Shown here one piece after another: positions 33,254-41,639 of a stretch of DNA of 64,000 bases. The translations under genes and the position numbers were made by a program. Under the pieces are notes generated by a model. That model saw only the letters and a list, made by a program, of their open reading frames with translations. It was not told where the DNA came from and searched no databases. The stretch is from Hydrogenophaga crocea (GTDB lineage: Bacteria > Pseudomonadota > Gammaproteobacteria > Burkholderiales > Burkholderiaceae_C): assembly GCF_011388215.1 (NCBI RefSeq), contig NZ_CP049989.1:3472001-3536000 (forward strand). The letters run 5' to 3'. Position 1 is the first letter of the stretch. Each line of letters starts with the position of its first letter.

Positions 33254-35908
33254 ATGCCTTTCCTGTCCTTGCCCGCGGCCGACAGCCGCCCGCTGTCGCG
33301 CGCCGCGCTCTGGCTGTGCGTCCTGCTCCTGATCACCCTGTTGTGGGATGTCTCCGGCCTCGACCTGCCCGTGATGCAGGCGATCGGCGACCCCCAGGGC
33401 TTCGCCCTGCGCCACCAGTGGCTGCTCGAACGCGTGCTTCACGACGGTGTGCGCCAGGCCATGACCCTGGCCTTCCTGCTGCTCGTGGTGTGGGTGCTGT
33501 GGCCGCGCCTGGACCTGCCGCGCCGCGATCGGCTGGCGGTGGTGGCGGTGGTGCTGCTGTCGCTGCTGGCGGTGAACCTGATCAAGAACAAGAGCCTCAC
33601 CAGCTGCCCCTGGGAGTTGCGGGATTTCGGCGGCGCGGCGCAGTACGTGTCGCACTGGGCCCGGGGCCTGGCCGACGGCGGCGGCGGGCGCTGCTTCCCG
33701 GGTGGCCATGCCTCCAGCGGCTTCGCCTTCCTGGCGCTGAGCCTGCCCTGGCTGGCGCCCCCGGCTGGGGCCAAGCGGCGGCGCGACATCGGCCGGCGCT
33801 GGCTGGCCACGACGCTGGTCATCGGCCTGGTCGCGGGCGTGGTGCAGACCGTGCGCGGCGCGCACTACCCCAGCCACACGCTGTGGACCCTGCTGATCTG
33901 CGGCAGCGTGAGCGTCGCGGCCTGGGGCGCCTTCCGGGCCTTCGAGCCGGGCCGTCGCGGAGCCGGGCGCGCGCACCGCCCGCATTCCTTGCGCAACCTG
34001 CTGCGCGTGCTGCGCCCCGTGCTGCTGCCCATGCTCGCCATGCTCGCGGTGCTGTGGCTCTCGCGCATCGGTCTGGCGCTGTGGCAGTCGCCCCGCATCG
34101 CGGAGGTGCAGGCCTGGGGCCTGGTGTTGCGCCAGGGCCTGCGCTTCGACGGCGTGCTGCTCGGCCTGCTGTGGACCCTGCCCGCGGCGATCACGCCCTG
34201 GATGGCCCTGCATCCGGACAGCGCGCGCGCCTGGGGCCGTTTCCTCTGGGCCTACGGACTGCTCGCGCTCCTGCTGCTGGCGTTCATGGAGTTGTCCACG
34301 CCGGCGTTCATTGCGCAGTACGACAGCCGCCCGAACTACCTGTTCGTGGAGTACCTGGGTTACGCGAAGGAAGTCGGCGGCACCCTGGTCAAGGATTACT
34401 GGGCGCACCTGCTGGCCGCCCTGGTGCTGCTGCCTGCGCTGGCGTTGGGCTACGGCCGCCTGAGCCGGCCCGACCCGACGCCGGCGCTGCTGCCGCTGTG
34501 GCAGGCGGTGCCGCTGTCGGTGCTGCTGCTGTCGCTGGCCATCGCCGGGCGCGGGTCGCTGGGCCACCGGCCGGCCAACCCGGCGAGCGCGGCGCTCACG
34601 GCCGATCACCTGGTCAACGAGCTGCCGTTGAACTCGCTCTACACGCTGATGTACGCGATTTACCAGGCACGCAAGAGCGAGGCGGGCATCACCTACGCCG
34701 AGATGCCGCGCGCGCAGGTGCTCGACACCGTGCGCCGCGAAACCGGTCTGCCGGCCGACGTGTTCGCCGACGACGGCCGTCCCACGCGCCACCACCGGGC
34801 CAGCCTGCACCCGCGCACGCGCCCGCTCAACCTGGTGATCGTGCTCGAGGAAAGCCTGGGTGCCGAGTTCGTGGGCCGCATGGGCGGCCTCCCGCTCACG
34901 CCCAACCTCGACCGCCTGGCCGACGAGGGCATCTGGTTCGAGCGGCTCTACGCCACCGGCACGCGCTCGGTGCGCGGCATCGAGGCCGTGGTCGCGGGCT
35001 TTCCGCCCACCTCGGCCGTGAGCACCGTGAAGCTCGCGAAGTCGCAGCGCGATTTCTTCACCCTCGCGAGCTTCCTGAAGCCGCACGGTTACGAGTCGAC
35101 CTTCTACTACGGGGGCGAGTCGCACTTCGACAACATGCGCAGCTACTTCATGGGCAACGGCTTCGACCGCGTGGTGGAGCAAAAGGACATGCCGCGCGAC
35201 GCCTTCATCGGCACCTGGGGCGCGTCCGACGGCGACCTGTTCGACGTGGCCCACCGCGCCTTCGAGGCCCAACCCGCCGACAAGCCCTTCTTCGCGCTGG
35301 TCTTCACCTCGTCCAACCACGCGCCCTTCGAGTTTCCCGAAGCGCCCTTCACCCTGCACGAGCAGCCGCGCGCCACGGTGAACAACGCGGTGAAGTACGC
35401 CGACCACGCGCTCGGCCACTTCTTCGAGCAGGCGCGCCGCTCACGCTACTGGGACAACACGCTGTTCCTGGTGGTGGCCGACCACAACTCGCGCGTGTAC
35501 GGCCCGTCGCTGGTGCCCATCGAACGCTTCCACATCCCGGGCCTGATCCTCGGCGGCCCCGTGAAGCAGCCGCAGCGCATCACCACGGTGGCGAGCCAGA
35601 TCGACCTCGCGCCCACGCTGGTCTCGCTCATGGGCCTGAGCGGCGAGCGGCCCTGGATCGGCCGCGATCTCAGCGATCCCGCGCAACAGCAGCGGCCGGG
35701 CCGGGCCATCATGCAGTTCGACAAGACGCAGGCCTACATGGAAGGCAACGACGTGGCGGTGCTGCAGCCCGACACCTCCGCGCGCACCATGCGCTACGAG
35801 CAGGGCCAATTGCGCGACAACCCCGTGGGCAACCCGGCGCTCATCGAAAAAGCCCAGGCCCACGCGCGCTTTGCGCAATGGGCCTACCAGGAAGGCTGGC
35901 ACCGCTGA
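33254..35908 (+). CDS. Fusion protein: PAP2-type lipid phosphatase and LTA-synthase-like sulfatase/transferase
   Basis: 884 residues. Residues about 20-240 are a PAP2 phosphatase with membrane helices: KNKSLTSCPW (Lys111), FPGGHASSG (His152; PGGH in place of PSGH) and VRGAHYPSHTL (Arg201, His204). Further membrane helices follow (about 255-450). The periplasmic LtaS/alkaline-phosphatase-fold domain starts about 520: EES 532-534 (metal), nucleophile Thr570 in ATGTRSVRG, HAPF, and VADHN (Asp743, His744). PAP2 enzymes remove lipid phosphates; LtaS-type enzymes transfer phosphoglycerol or phosphoethanolamine. It sits divergent from pmrA with PmrA-like boxes in front, so a role in lipid A or lipid remodelling is inferred. 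No Shine-Dalgarno is evident. Confidence 0.85.
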   Translation: MPFLSLPAADSRPLSRAALWLCVLLLITLLWDVSGLDLPVMQAIGDPQGFALRHQWLLERVLHDGVRQAMTLAFLLLVVWVLWPRLDLPRRDRLAVVAVVLLSLLAVNLIKNKSLTSCPWELRDFGGAAQYVSHWARGLADGGGGRCFPGGHASSGFAFLALSLPWLAPPAGAKRRRDIGRRWLATTLVIGLVAGVVQTVRGAHYPSHTLWTLLICGSVSVAAWGAFRAFEPGRRGAGRAHRPHSLRNLLRVLRPVLLPMLAMLAVLWLSRIGLALWQSPRIAEVQAWGLVLRQGLRFDGVLLGLLWTLPAAITPWMALHPDSARAWGRFLWAYGLLALLLLAFMELSTPAFIAQYDSRPNYLFVEYLGYAKEVGGTLVKDYWAHLLAALVLLPALALGYGRLSRPDPTPALLPLWQAVPLSVLLLSLAIAGRGSLGHRPANPASAALTADHLVNELPLNSLYTLMYAIYQARKSEAGITYAEMPRAQVLDTVRRETGLPADVFADDGRPTRHHRASLHPRTRPLNLVIVLEESLGAEFVGRMGGLPLTPNLDRLADEGIWFERLYATGTRSVRGIEAVVAGFPPTSAVSTVKLAKSQRDFFTLASFLKPHGYESTFYYGGESHFDNMRSYFMGNGFDRVVEQKDMPRDAFIGTWGASDGDLFDVAHRAFEAQPADKPFFALVFTSSNHAPFEFPEAPFTLHEQPRATVNNAVKYADHALGHFFEQARRSRYWDNTLFLVVADHNSRVYGPSLVPIERFHIPGLILGGPVKQPQRITTVASQIDLAPTLVSLMGLSGERPWIGRDLSDPAQQQRPGRAIMQFDKTQAYMEGNDVAVLQPDTSARTMRYEQGQLRDNPVGNPALIEKAQAHARFAQWAYQEGWHR

Positions 35909-35924
35909 GGCGCGGCGCCGGGTC

Positions 35925-36260
35925 TCACCAGCCCAGGCCCAGGCGCAGCGGCAGGTACACCGCCATGCCGCACACGATGGTGCCGAGCACGCCGCGCCGC
36001 CAGAAGAACCAGGCCATGCCGGCCAGGGCCGCGAAGAGGCGGGCGTCGCGCCAGGTGGTGATGAAGTGACCCTGGCTCATCACGACCTCGGGCACCACCA
36101 CCGCGGCCAGCGCCGCGATCGGTGCGTACTGCAGGCCGCGCTGCGCCCAGTGCGGCAACGACCAGGGCTTGCTCGAGATCAGGAAGAAGCCGCGCGTGAG
36201 CACCGTGATGCCGCCCAGCAGCACGATGGTCAGAAAGGTCCAGGGATCGACGTCAAACAT
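35925..36260 (-). CDS. azlD: Branched-chain amino acid exporter subunit AzlD
   Basis: 111 residues, mostly hydrophobic, with about four helices. LTIVLLGGITVLTRGFFLI and LQYAPIAALAAVVVPEVV match AzlD. It is the small partner of AzlC in exporting branched-chain amino acids. It overlaps azlC by 8 nt. Confidence 0.9.
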   Translation of the reverse strand: MFDVDPWTFLTIVLLGGITVLTRGFFLISSKPWSLPHWAQRGLQYAPIAALAAVVVPEVVMSQGHFITTWRDARLFAALAGMAWFFWRRGVLGTIVCGMAVYLPLRLGLGW

Positions 36261-36996
36261 GGGCGCTCCCGGGGGCAGCGGGCCGCTGCTGTTCGATCAA
36301 CAGGCACAAGGCCACCGCGCAGGCAATGGCCACCACGATGTTGAGCTTGAGCGGCAGGGCCCAGGCGGCCACCGCCGCCGCCCCGGCCACGCCCGCGGAA
36401 ACCATGCGCAGCTTGGAGGTGGCCAGCGAGCAGGTGACGCCGAGCAGCGCGAGGATGCCCGCAAAACCCAGGCCCCAGTGCGTGGGAATCGCGTTGGCCA
36501 GCGCGATGCCGAGCAGGCTGGTGCCCATCCACGCGCCGTAGTTCACGGCGCAGTTGCCCATGAGGAACGCCTCCTGCTGCGCGAGCTCCTCGCGCGTGCG
36601 CCCCGGGTGCGGGTAGCGGCGCGCGAAGAACACATAACTCAGGTCGCCCGTGACGTAGCCCGTGGTCAGGCGCTCCCAGCGCGGCAGGTGCATGAGGTAG
36701 GGCCGCAGGTGGGCCGAGAACACCACGAAGCGCAGGTTGACGCAAAAGGCCGCCACCAGGATCACCCACAGCGGCGCGCCGGCCGCGATCATGGGCACGG
36801 CCGCGAGCTGCGCGCTGCCCGCGTAGACGATGAAGGCCATGAGCACGGCTTCCATCACCGACATGCCCGACTTCACCATGGCCACGCCGGTCATGAGGCC
36901 CCAGGCCGAGATGCCCAGCGCCACCGAGGCCTGGTCGCGCACGCCTTCCATGAACTCGGGGCGCGCGCGGTGTTCGCGCTTGAGGAAGACGATCAT
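36253..36996 (-). CDS. azlC: Branched-chain amino acid exporter subunit AzlC
   Basis: 247 residues with about seven to eight membrane helices. Family motifs are [48 protein letters not shown]. AzlC with AzlD forms an exporter of branched-chain amino acids (AzlCD/BrnFE type). It overlaps fmt by 4 nt and azlD by 8 nt, so the fmt-azlC-azlD run is a transcription unit. Confidence 0.92.
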   Translation of the reverse strand: MIVFLKREHRARPEFMEGVRDQASVALGISAWGLMTGVAMVKSGMSVMEAVLMAFIVYAGSAQLAAVPMIAAGAPLWVILVAAFCVNLRFVVFSAHLRPYLMHLPRWERLTTGYVTGDLSYVFFARRYPHPGRTREELAQQEAFLMGNCAVNYGAWMGTSLLGIALANAIPTHWGLGFAGILALLGVTCSLATSKLRMVSAGVAGAAAVAAWALPLKLNIVVAIACAVALCLLIEQQRPAAPGSAHV

Positions 36997-37949
36997 GTGG
37001 CAGCCCCGAGCCGCTGGCCGCGCGCGATGGGAAAGCCGCGCAGGAAATCGGCCGCGGGCAGGCGCTTGCCGCCGGCGCGCTGCAGGCTGGTGAGCCGCAA
37101 GGCCCGCTCGCCGCAGGCCACCACGATGCCGGCCTCGCCGGCCTCGAGCACCGTGCCCGGTGCGCCGGCGCCATCGGCCAGTTGCGCGGCCCAGAGCTTG
37201 ATGGTTTCGCCGCCAAGCGTGGTGCTCGCGCCCGGGAAGGGATCGAAGGCCCGCACGCGCCGCTCGATCGTGGCCGCGGGCAGCGACCAGTCGATCGCGG
37301 CCTCGGCCTTGTCGATCTTGTGCGCATAGGTCACGCCCGCCTCGGGCTGGCGCTCGGCGCGCAGGCCGCCGCAGGCGGCGAGCTCCAGCGCCTCGACGAT
37401 GAGCCGCCCGCCGAGCGCGGCCAGGCGGTCGTGCAGGCGCGCGGTGGTGTCGTCGGGGCGGATCGGCAGCGCCTCGCGCAAGAGCATGTCGCCGGTGTCC
37501 AGGCCTTCGTCCATCTGCATGATGGTCACGCCGGTCTGCGCATCGCCCGCCTCGATCGCGCGGTGGATGGGCGCGGCCCCGCGCCAGCGCGGCAACAGCG
37601 AGGCGTGGATGTTCAGGCAGCCCAGGCGCGGCGCATCGAGCACCCAGCGCGGCAGGATCAGGCCGTAGGCCGCGACCACCATCGCGTCGGCCTGCGCCGC
37701 TTCGATCGCCTGCCGCGCGGCCGCGGCATCGTCGGGGTACTTGCCGTCGAGGCGCAGGCCGCGCGGCTGGGCCACCGCAATGCCGCGTTCGAGCGCGAGC
37801 TGCTTGACCGGCGAGGCCTGCAGCTTCATGCCGCGGCCCGCGGGCCGGTCGGGCTGGGACAGCACCAGGGGCACGCGAAAGCCGGCGGCCAGCAGCTGCT
37901 CAAGCGCGGTCCGCGCAAACTCCGGCGTGCCGGCGAAGATGATGTTCAT
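36993..37949 (-). CDS. fmt: Methionyl-tRNA formyltransferase
   Basis: 318 residues from [20 protein letters not shown]. The formyltetrahydrofolate-binding core carries [47 protein letters not shown] (near residue 105-160), and the C-terminal domain has the SHKI-like [13 protein letters not shown]. It formylates initiator Met-tRNA. It lies downstream of def, but with a lipoprotein gene between them. Confidence 0.97.
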   Translation of the reverse strand: MNIIFAGTPEFARTALEQLLAAGFRVPLVLSQPDRPAGRGMKLQASPVKQLALERGIAVAQPRGLRLDGKYPDDAAAARQAIEAAQADAMVVAAYGLILPRWVLDAPRLGCLNIHASLLPRWRGAAPIHRAIEAGDAQTGVTIMQMDEGLDTGDMLLREALPIRPDDTTARLHDRLAALGGRLIVEALELAACGGLRAERQPEAGVTYAHKIDKAEAAIDWSLPAATIERRVRAFDPFPGASTTLGGETIKLWAAQLADGAGAPGTVLEAGEAGIVVACGERALRLTSLQRAGGKRLPAADFLRGFPIARGQRLGAAT

Positions 37950-37989
37950 GAAAGAAGGGAGCGCGCACCGCGCTCGACGCGCGGCGGGC

Positions 37990-38496
37990 TCACGAGCGGT
38001 CGGGGAAGTCGTTGCTGCGGCGCTCGTCGGTGAACACGAGTTTGCGCACCACACCCTGGGGATCGATGTGCACATGCGCCTGGCGCGGGTTGTTGAATTC
38101 GAGGAAGCGGTAGGTCCAGATGTCGCCCTTGAAGCTCCACACCTGTTCGACCAGTGCGGGGCGGCCCATGTGGCGCAGCACGTCATCGCGCGTCCAGCGG
38201 TCGATCGCGATGTTCTGCTGCATCCAGCCGATGTCGAGCACCTGCTCGACGCGCCGCACCGCGCCGCGGGCGTCGAGGTCGACGTTGTAGACCTGCTGGC
38301 CCGCGGGCTGGCGCGAGTACTGCAGCCGCGTGCCCTCGGGCAGTGCGTATTCGGCCGTGGGCGGGCCGAGGCGTTCGATCACCTGAGCCCGGGGCGTGCC
38401 CGCGGCCAGGCGCTCGGGCATCAACGCACAACCCGTCACCGTGAGCACGGCGGCGAGCGCGGCGGCCATGAGGATGGTGCGGGTCGGGGTGTTCAT
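37990..38496 (-). CDS. SmpA/OmlA-like lipoprotein inserted between def and fmt
   Basis: 168 residues. The signal peptide ends in a lipobox VTGC (Cys near 23). Two copies of a short helix-strand unit are visible ([32 protein letters not shown] and [31 protein letters not shown]), resembling the SmpA/BamE-like fold. It is predicted to be an outer-membrane or periplasmic lipoprotein; function unknown. The start overlaps the def stop by 4 nt; 40 nt separate it from fmt. Confidence 0.82.
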   Translation of the reverse strand: MNTPTRTILMAAALAAVLTVTGCALMPERLAAGTPRAQVIERLGPPTAEYALPEGTRLQYSRQPAGQQVYNVDLDARGAVRRVEQVLDIGWMQQNIAIDRWTRDDVLRHMGRPALVEQVWSFKGDIWTYRFLEFNNPRQAHVHIDPQGVVRKLVFTDERRSNDFPDRS

Positions 38497-39014
38497 GCGC
38501 GTTCGGCCTCGCGCTGGGCTTTCACCAGCTTGGACTTGATGCGGTTGCGTTTGAGCGGCGACAGGTACTCGACGAACACCTTGCCGACCAGGTGGTCCAT
38601 TTCGTGCTGGATGCACACGGCGAGCAGGCCTTCGGCCTCGATGCTGCGCTCCACGCCTTCGCCATCGAGCGCGCGCACGCGCACCGCGGTCGAGCGCTCC
38701 ACGCCGTCGTAGATGCCGGGCACCGACAGGCAGCCCTCCTCGCCCTTGCGTTTCTCGTCGCTGGCCCACTCGATCACCGGGTTGATCAGCACCATGGGCT
38801 GGTCGCGCGACTCGCTCACGTCGATGACGATGAGGCGTTCGTGGATGTCGACCTGCGTGGCCGCGAGACCGATGCCGTTGGCCTCGTACATGGTGGCCAG
38901 CATGCGCGGGATCAGCGCACGGATGCGCTCGTCGACCGCCGCCACCGGCTCGGCCACGGTGTGCAGGCGGGGGTCGGGATAGCGCAGGATGGGCAGGGTG
39001 TCGGCGGGGTTCAT
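38493..39014 (-). CDS. def: Peptide deformylase
   Basis: 173 residues. The three deformylase motifs are GIGLAATQV (near residue 50), [11 protein letters not shown] (near 95) and [17 protein letters not shown] (near 137; HEMDH binds Fe2+). It removes the formyl group from nascent chains, complementing fmt downstream in the same operon. It overlaps the lipoprotein gene by 4 nt and diverges from the LysM gene. Confidence 0.97.
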   Translation of the reverse strand: MNPADTLPILRYPDPRLHTVAEPVAAVDERIRALIPRMLATMYEANGIGLAATQVDIHERLIVIDVSESRDQPMVLINPVIEWASDEKRKGEEGCLSVPGIYDGVERSTAVRVRALDGEGVERSIEAEGLLAVCIQHEMDHLVGKVFVEYLSPLKRNRIKSKLVKAQREAERA

Positions 39015-39272
39015 GAGCGAAGACCAGGGCCGTCGACCGTGCTCAAACGACAACAGGCGGTGGCACGGAGACAGGCGGAAAGTGATGTGGCTATTTTCGC
39101 CACTTTTGCGACGGCGCGAAAAACCCTCTCCCCATAAACATTGCGCTGTCAATGGCTTGCGCGCAGAATCAAAGGCAACTTGTCAAGACGCGCGTGAGCG
39201 TGGCTGCGTGCAAGGCGGCCACCGCGAGGCCGCCCGACGCCGCCGGAACGCCGCGCCCAGGGGCCCCAGAAC

Positions 39273-40508
39273 ATGCCATCGACCACCCGCCTGATCTCCT
39301 CCATCGCCAGCGCCGTCGCCTGCCTCTGCACCGCCCAGGCGGTGCTGGCCCAAGGGGGTCCCGTTCCGGCCGAGCAGCGTTACCCCGTCACCCCCGAACA
39401 GCGCGAACGCGCCGGCCAGGTGGCCCAGGCGGGCGTGCCGCTTGCCGAGCTCGCACCCAACGCCCCCGACTCGCACACGGTGAAGGCCGGCGACACGCTC
39501 TGGGGCATTTCGGGCATCTTCCTGCGCAGCCCCTGGCGCTGGCCCGAGCTGTGGGGCATGAACCTCGACGAGATCAAGAACCCGCACCGCATCTACCCCG
39601 GCCAGGTGCTGTACCTCGTGAAGGCCAATGGCCGCGCCATGTTGAGCACGCGCCCGGGCGGCGCGGGCGGTGAGCCGGGCACCATCAAGGTGTCGCCGCG
39701 CACGCGCTACGAATCCTTGTCCGACGCCGCCATCCCGCCGATCTCGCTGCAATCGATCGAGTCGTTCCTGAACGAGGCGCTGATCATCGATGAAGACACG
39801 CTGTCGAGCGCGCCGCGCATCGTGGCCGCCCAGGAAGGCCGTGTGCTGCTGAGTCGCGGCGACCGCGCCTATGCGCGTGCGATCTCTGCCGATGCCCCCA
39901 ACGCCGCGCCGCTGGCCGTGGTCAATGGCCGTTCGGCGTCCTACCGCGTGTTCCGCAACGCCACGCCGCTGCGCGACCCATCGACCGACGAAATCCTGGG
40001 CTACGAGGCGCAATACCTGGGCAAGGCCAACGTGATGCGCAGCGAAACGCGCCGCGACAGCGTCAACGGCAAGGGCGAGAAGATCAGCGAGATCGTGCCG
40101 GCCAGCCTCGACATCACGGCCGCCAAGGAAGAAATCCGCGTCGGCGACCGCCTGCTGCCCGAGCCCGCGCGCGAGTTCAGCAACTACGTGCCGCGCGCGC
40201 CGCAGGGCCGCCAGTCGGGGCAGGTCGTGTCGGTGTATGGCAATGCGGTCACCTACGCGGCCCAGAACACCGTGGTCACGATCAACCGCGGCAAGCGCCA
40301 CGGCCTCGAGCCGGGCCATGTGCTCGCGGTGCTCCGCGAGAGCAACACCGTCACCGACACCACCGACAGCGCACGGCCCGTGCTGCGCCTGCCCGGTGAG
40401 CGCAACGGGCTCATGATGGTGTTCCGCACTTTCGATCGTGTCTCCTACGCCATCGTGCTCGACATCGCCGAAGGCGTGAAGGTCGGCGACCTGTTCGTCA
40501 ATCCCTGA
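39273..40508 (+). CDS. Secreted LysM-domain protein
   Basis: 411 residues. Signal peptide near residues 1-26 (AVACLCTAQAVLAQGG). One LysM repeat at residues about 67-115: HTVKAGDTLWGISGIFLRSPWRWPELWGMNLDEIKNPHRIYPGQVLYLV, a peptidoglycan-binding form. The remaining 300 residues have two unrecognised beta-rich parts. It is widely placed beside dprA in betaproteobacteria and possibly helps cell-wall maintenance. Its 258-bp upstream gap contains a GTGGC/GCCAC hairpin and no clear promoter. Confidence 0.88.
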   Translation: MPSTTRLISSIASAVACLCTAQAVLAQGGPVPAEQRYPVTPEQRERAGQVAQAGVPLAELAPNAPDSHTVKAGDTLWGISGIFLRSPWRWPELWGMNLDEIKNPHRIYPGQVLYLVKANGRAMLSTRPGGAGGEPGTIKVSPRTRYESLSDAAIPPISLQSIESFLNEALIIDEDTLSSAPRIVAAQEGRVLLSRGDRAYARAISADAPNAAPLAVVNGRSASYRVFRNATPLRDPSTDEILGYEAQYLGKANVMRSETRRDSVNGKGEKISEIVPASLDITAAKEEIRVGDRLLPEPAREFSNYVPRAPQGRQSGQVVSVYGNAVTYAAQNTVVTINRGKRHGLEPGHVLAVLRESNTVTDTTDSARPVLRLPGERNGLMMVFRTFDRVSYAIVLDIAEGVKVGDLFVNP

Positions 40509-40520
40509 GCCGCATTGCGC

Positions 40521-41621
40521 ATGCCGCGTGACGAGCTGGCCGCCTGGCTGCGGCTGCTCCTGACGCCCCAACTGGGGCGCGACGCCGCCCGGCAGTTGTT
40601 GGCCCGCTTCGGTCCACCCGAGGCCATCTGGCAGCACGGTCCGTCCGACTGGCAGACCGTGCTCGGCCAGCGCCTGGCCGACGCCCTGGAACACCCGCCC
40701 GAGGGCTTCGAAGCCACGGTGGAGGCGCACGCGCAATGGCTCGATGCCGCGCCCACGCGTCAGGTGCTCACGCTGGGCGATCCCCTGTACCCCGCACGCC
40801 TGCTCGACACCGCCGATCCGCCACTGCTGCTGTTCGTGCAAGGCCGGCCCGACGCCCTCGCGCAGGCCGCGCGGCTCGCGGTGGTGGGCAGCCGCAACCC
40901 CACGCCCCAGGGCGAGCAGAACGCGCGCGCCTTCGCACAGGCGCTGGCCGAGGCCGGGCTGTGCATCGTGTCGGGCCTGGCGCTGGGCGTGGATGGCGCC
41001 GCGCACGCAGGGGCCTTGGCCGGCGGCGGCTTCACGCTCGCGGTCGTGGGCACCGGCCTCGACCGCGTTTACCCCAGTCGCCACCGCGCGCTCGCCCACC
41101 GCATCGCCGAGCAGGGCGCGCTCATCAGCGAGTACCCGTTGGGCACGCCGCCGCTGGCCCACCACTTTCCGCAGCGCAACCGCATCATCGCGGGGCTGGG
41201 CCTGGGCACGCTGGTCGTCGAGGCCGCGCTGCAATCGGGCTCGCTGATCACGGCCCGGCTCGCGGCCGAACAGGGCAGCGAGGTGTTCGCCATTCCCGGC
41301 TCCATCCACTCGCCGCTGTCGCGCGGCTGCCATGCGCTGATCCGCCAGGGCGCCAAGCTGGTCGAGTCAGCGCAGGACGTGCTCGAGGACCTTCGCCTGG
41401 ACGGGCCGCGCAGCGCCGAGCCGGCCCGGCCGCCCACCGCCGTTGAAGACGACGATCCCGTGCTGCAGGCCCTGGGTCACGACCCGCTGGGCCTCGACGA
41501 ACTGCAGGCCCGCACCGGGCTGGACACCGCGCGGCTGCAGGCCCGGCTGCTGGACCTGGAGCTCGACGGCCGGGTGGCGCGCCTGCCGGGCGGCCTGCTG
41601 CAGCGGCAGGCGGCGGGCTGA
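40521..41621 (+). CDS. dprA: DNA-processing protein DprA
   Basis: 366 residues. N-terminal SAM-like region, then the Rossmann fold: VVGSRNPTPQGEQNARAFAQ, IVSGLALGVDGAAHAGAL, VVGTGLDRVYPSRHRAL, SEYPLGTPPLAHHFPQRNRIIAGLG and SREV-like EVFAIPGSIHSPLSRGCHALI. A C-terminal winged helix (LQALGHDPLGLDELQARTGLD) is typical. DprA loads RecA on incoming single-stranded DNA in natural transformation. It follows the LysM gene by 12 nt and converges on the DUF1631 gene. Confidence 0.95.
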   Translation: MPRDELAAWLRLLLTPQLGRDAARQLLARFGPPEAIWQHGPSDWQTVLGQRLADALEHPPEGFEATVEAHAQWLDAAPTRQVLTLGDPLYPARLLDTADPPLLLFVQGRPDALAQAARLAVVGSRNPTPQGEQNARAFAQALAEAGLCIVSGLALGVDGAAHAGALAGGGFTLAVVGTGLDRVYPSRHRALAHRIAEQGALISEYPLGTPPLAHHFPQRNRIIAGLGLGTLVVEAALQSGSLITARLAAEQGSEVFAIPGSIHSPLSRGCHALIRQGAKLVESAQDVLEDLRLDGPRSAEPARPPTAVEDDDPVLQALGHDPLGLDELQARTGLDTARLQARLLDLELDGRVARLPGGLLQRQAAG

Positions 41622-41639
41622 GCCCGCGCCACGCGCCGC

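Noticed and set aside
39015..39272. Non-coding RNA or riboswitch in the def/LysM gap
   Set aside because: Only one short hairpin (GTGGC/GCCAC) and no recognisable riboswitch core. Nothing beyond ordinary divergent promoter space can be supported.
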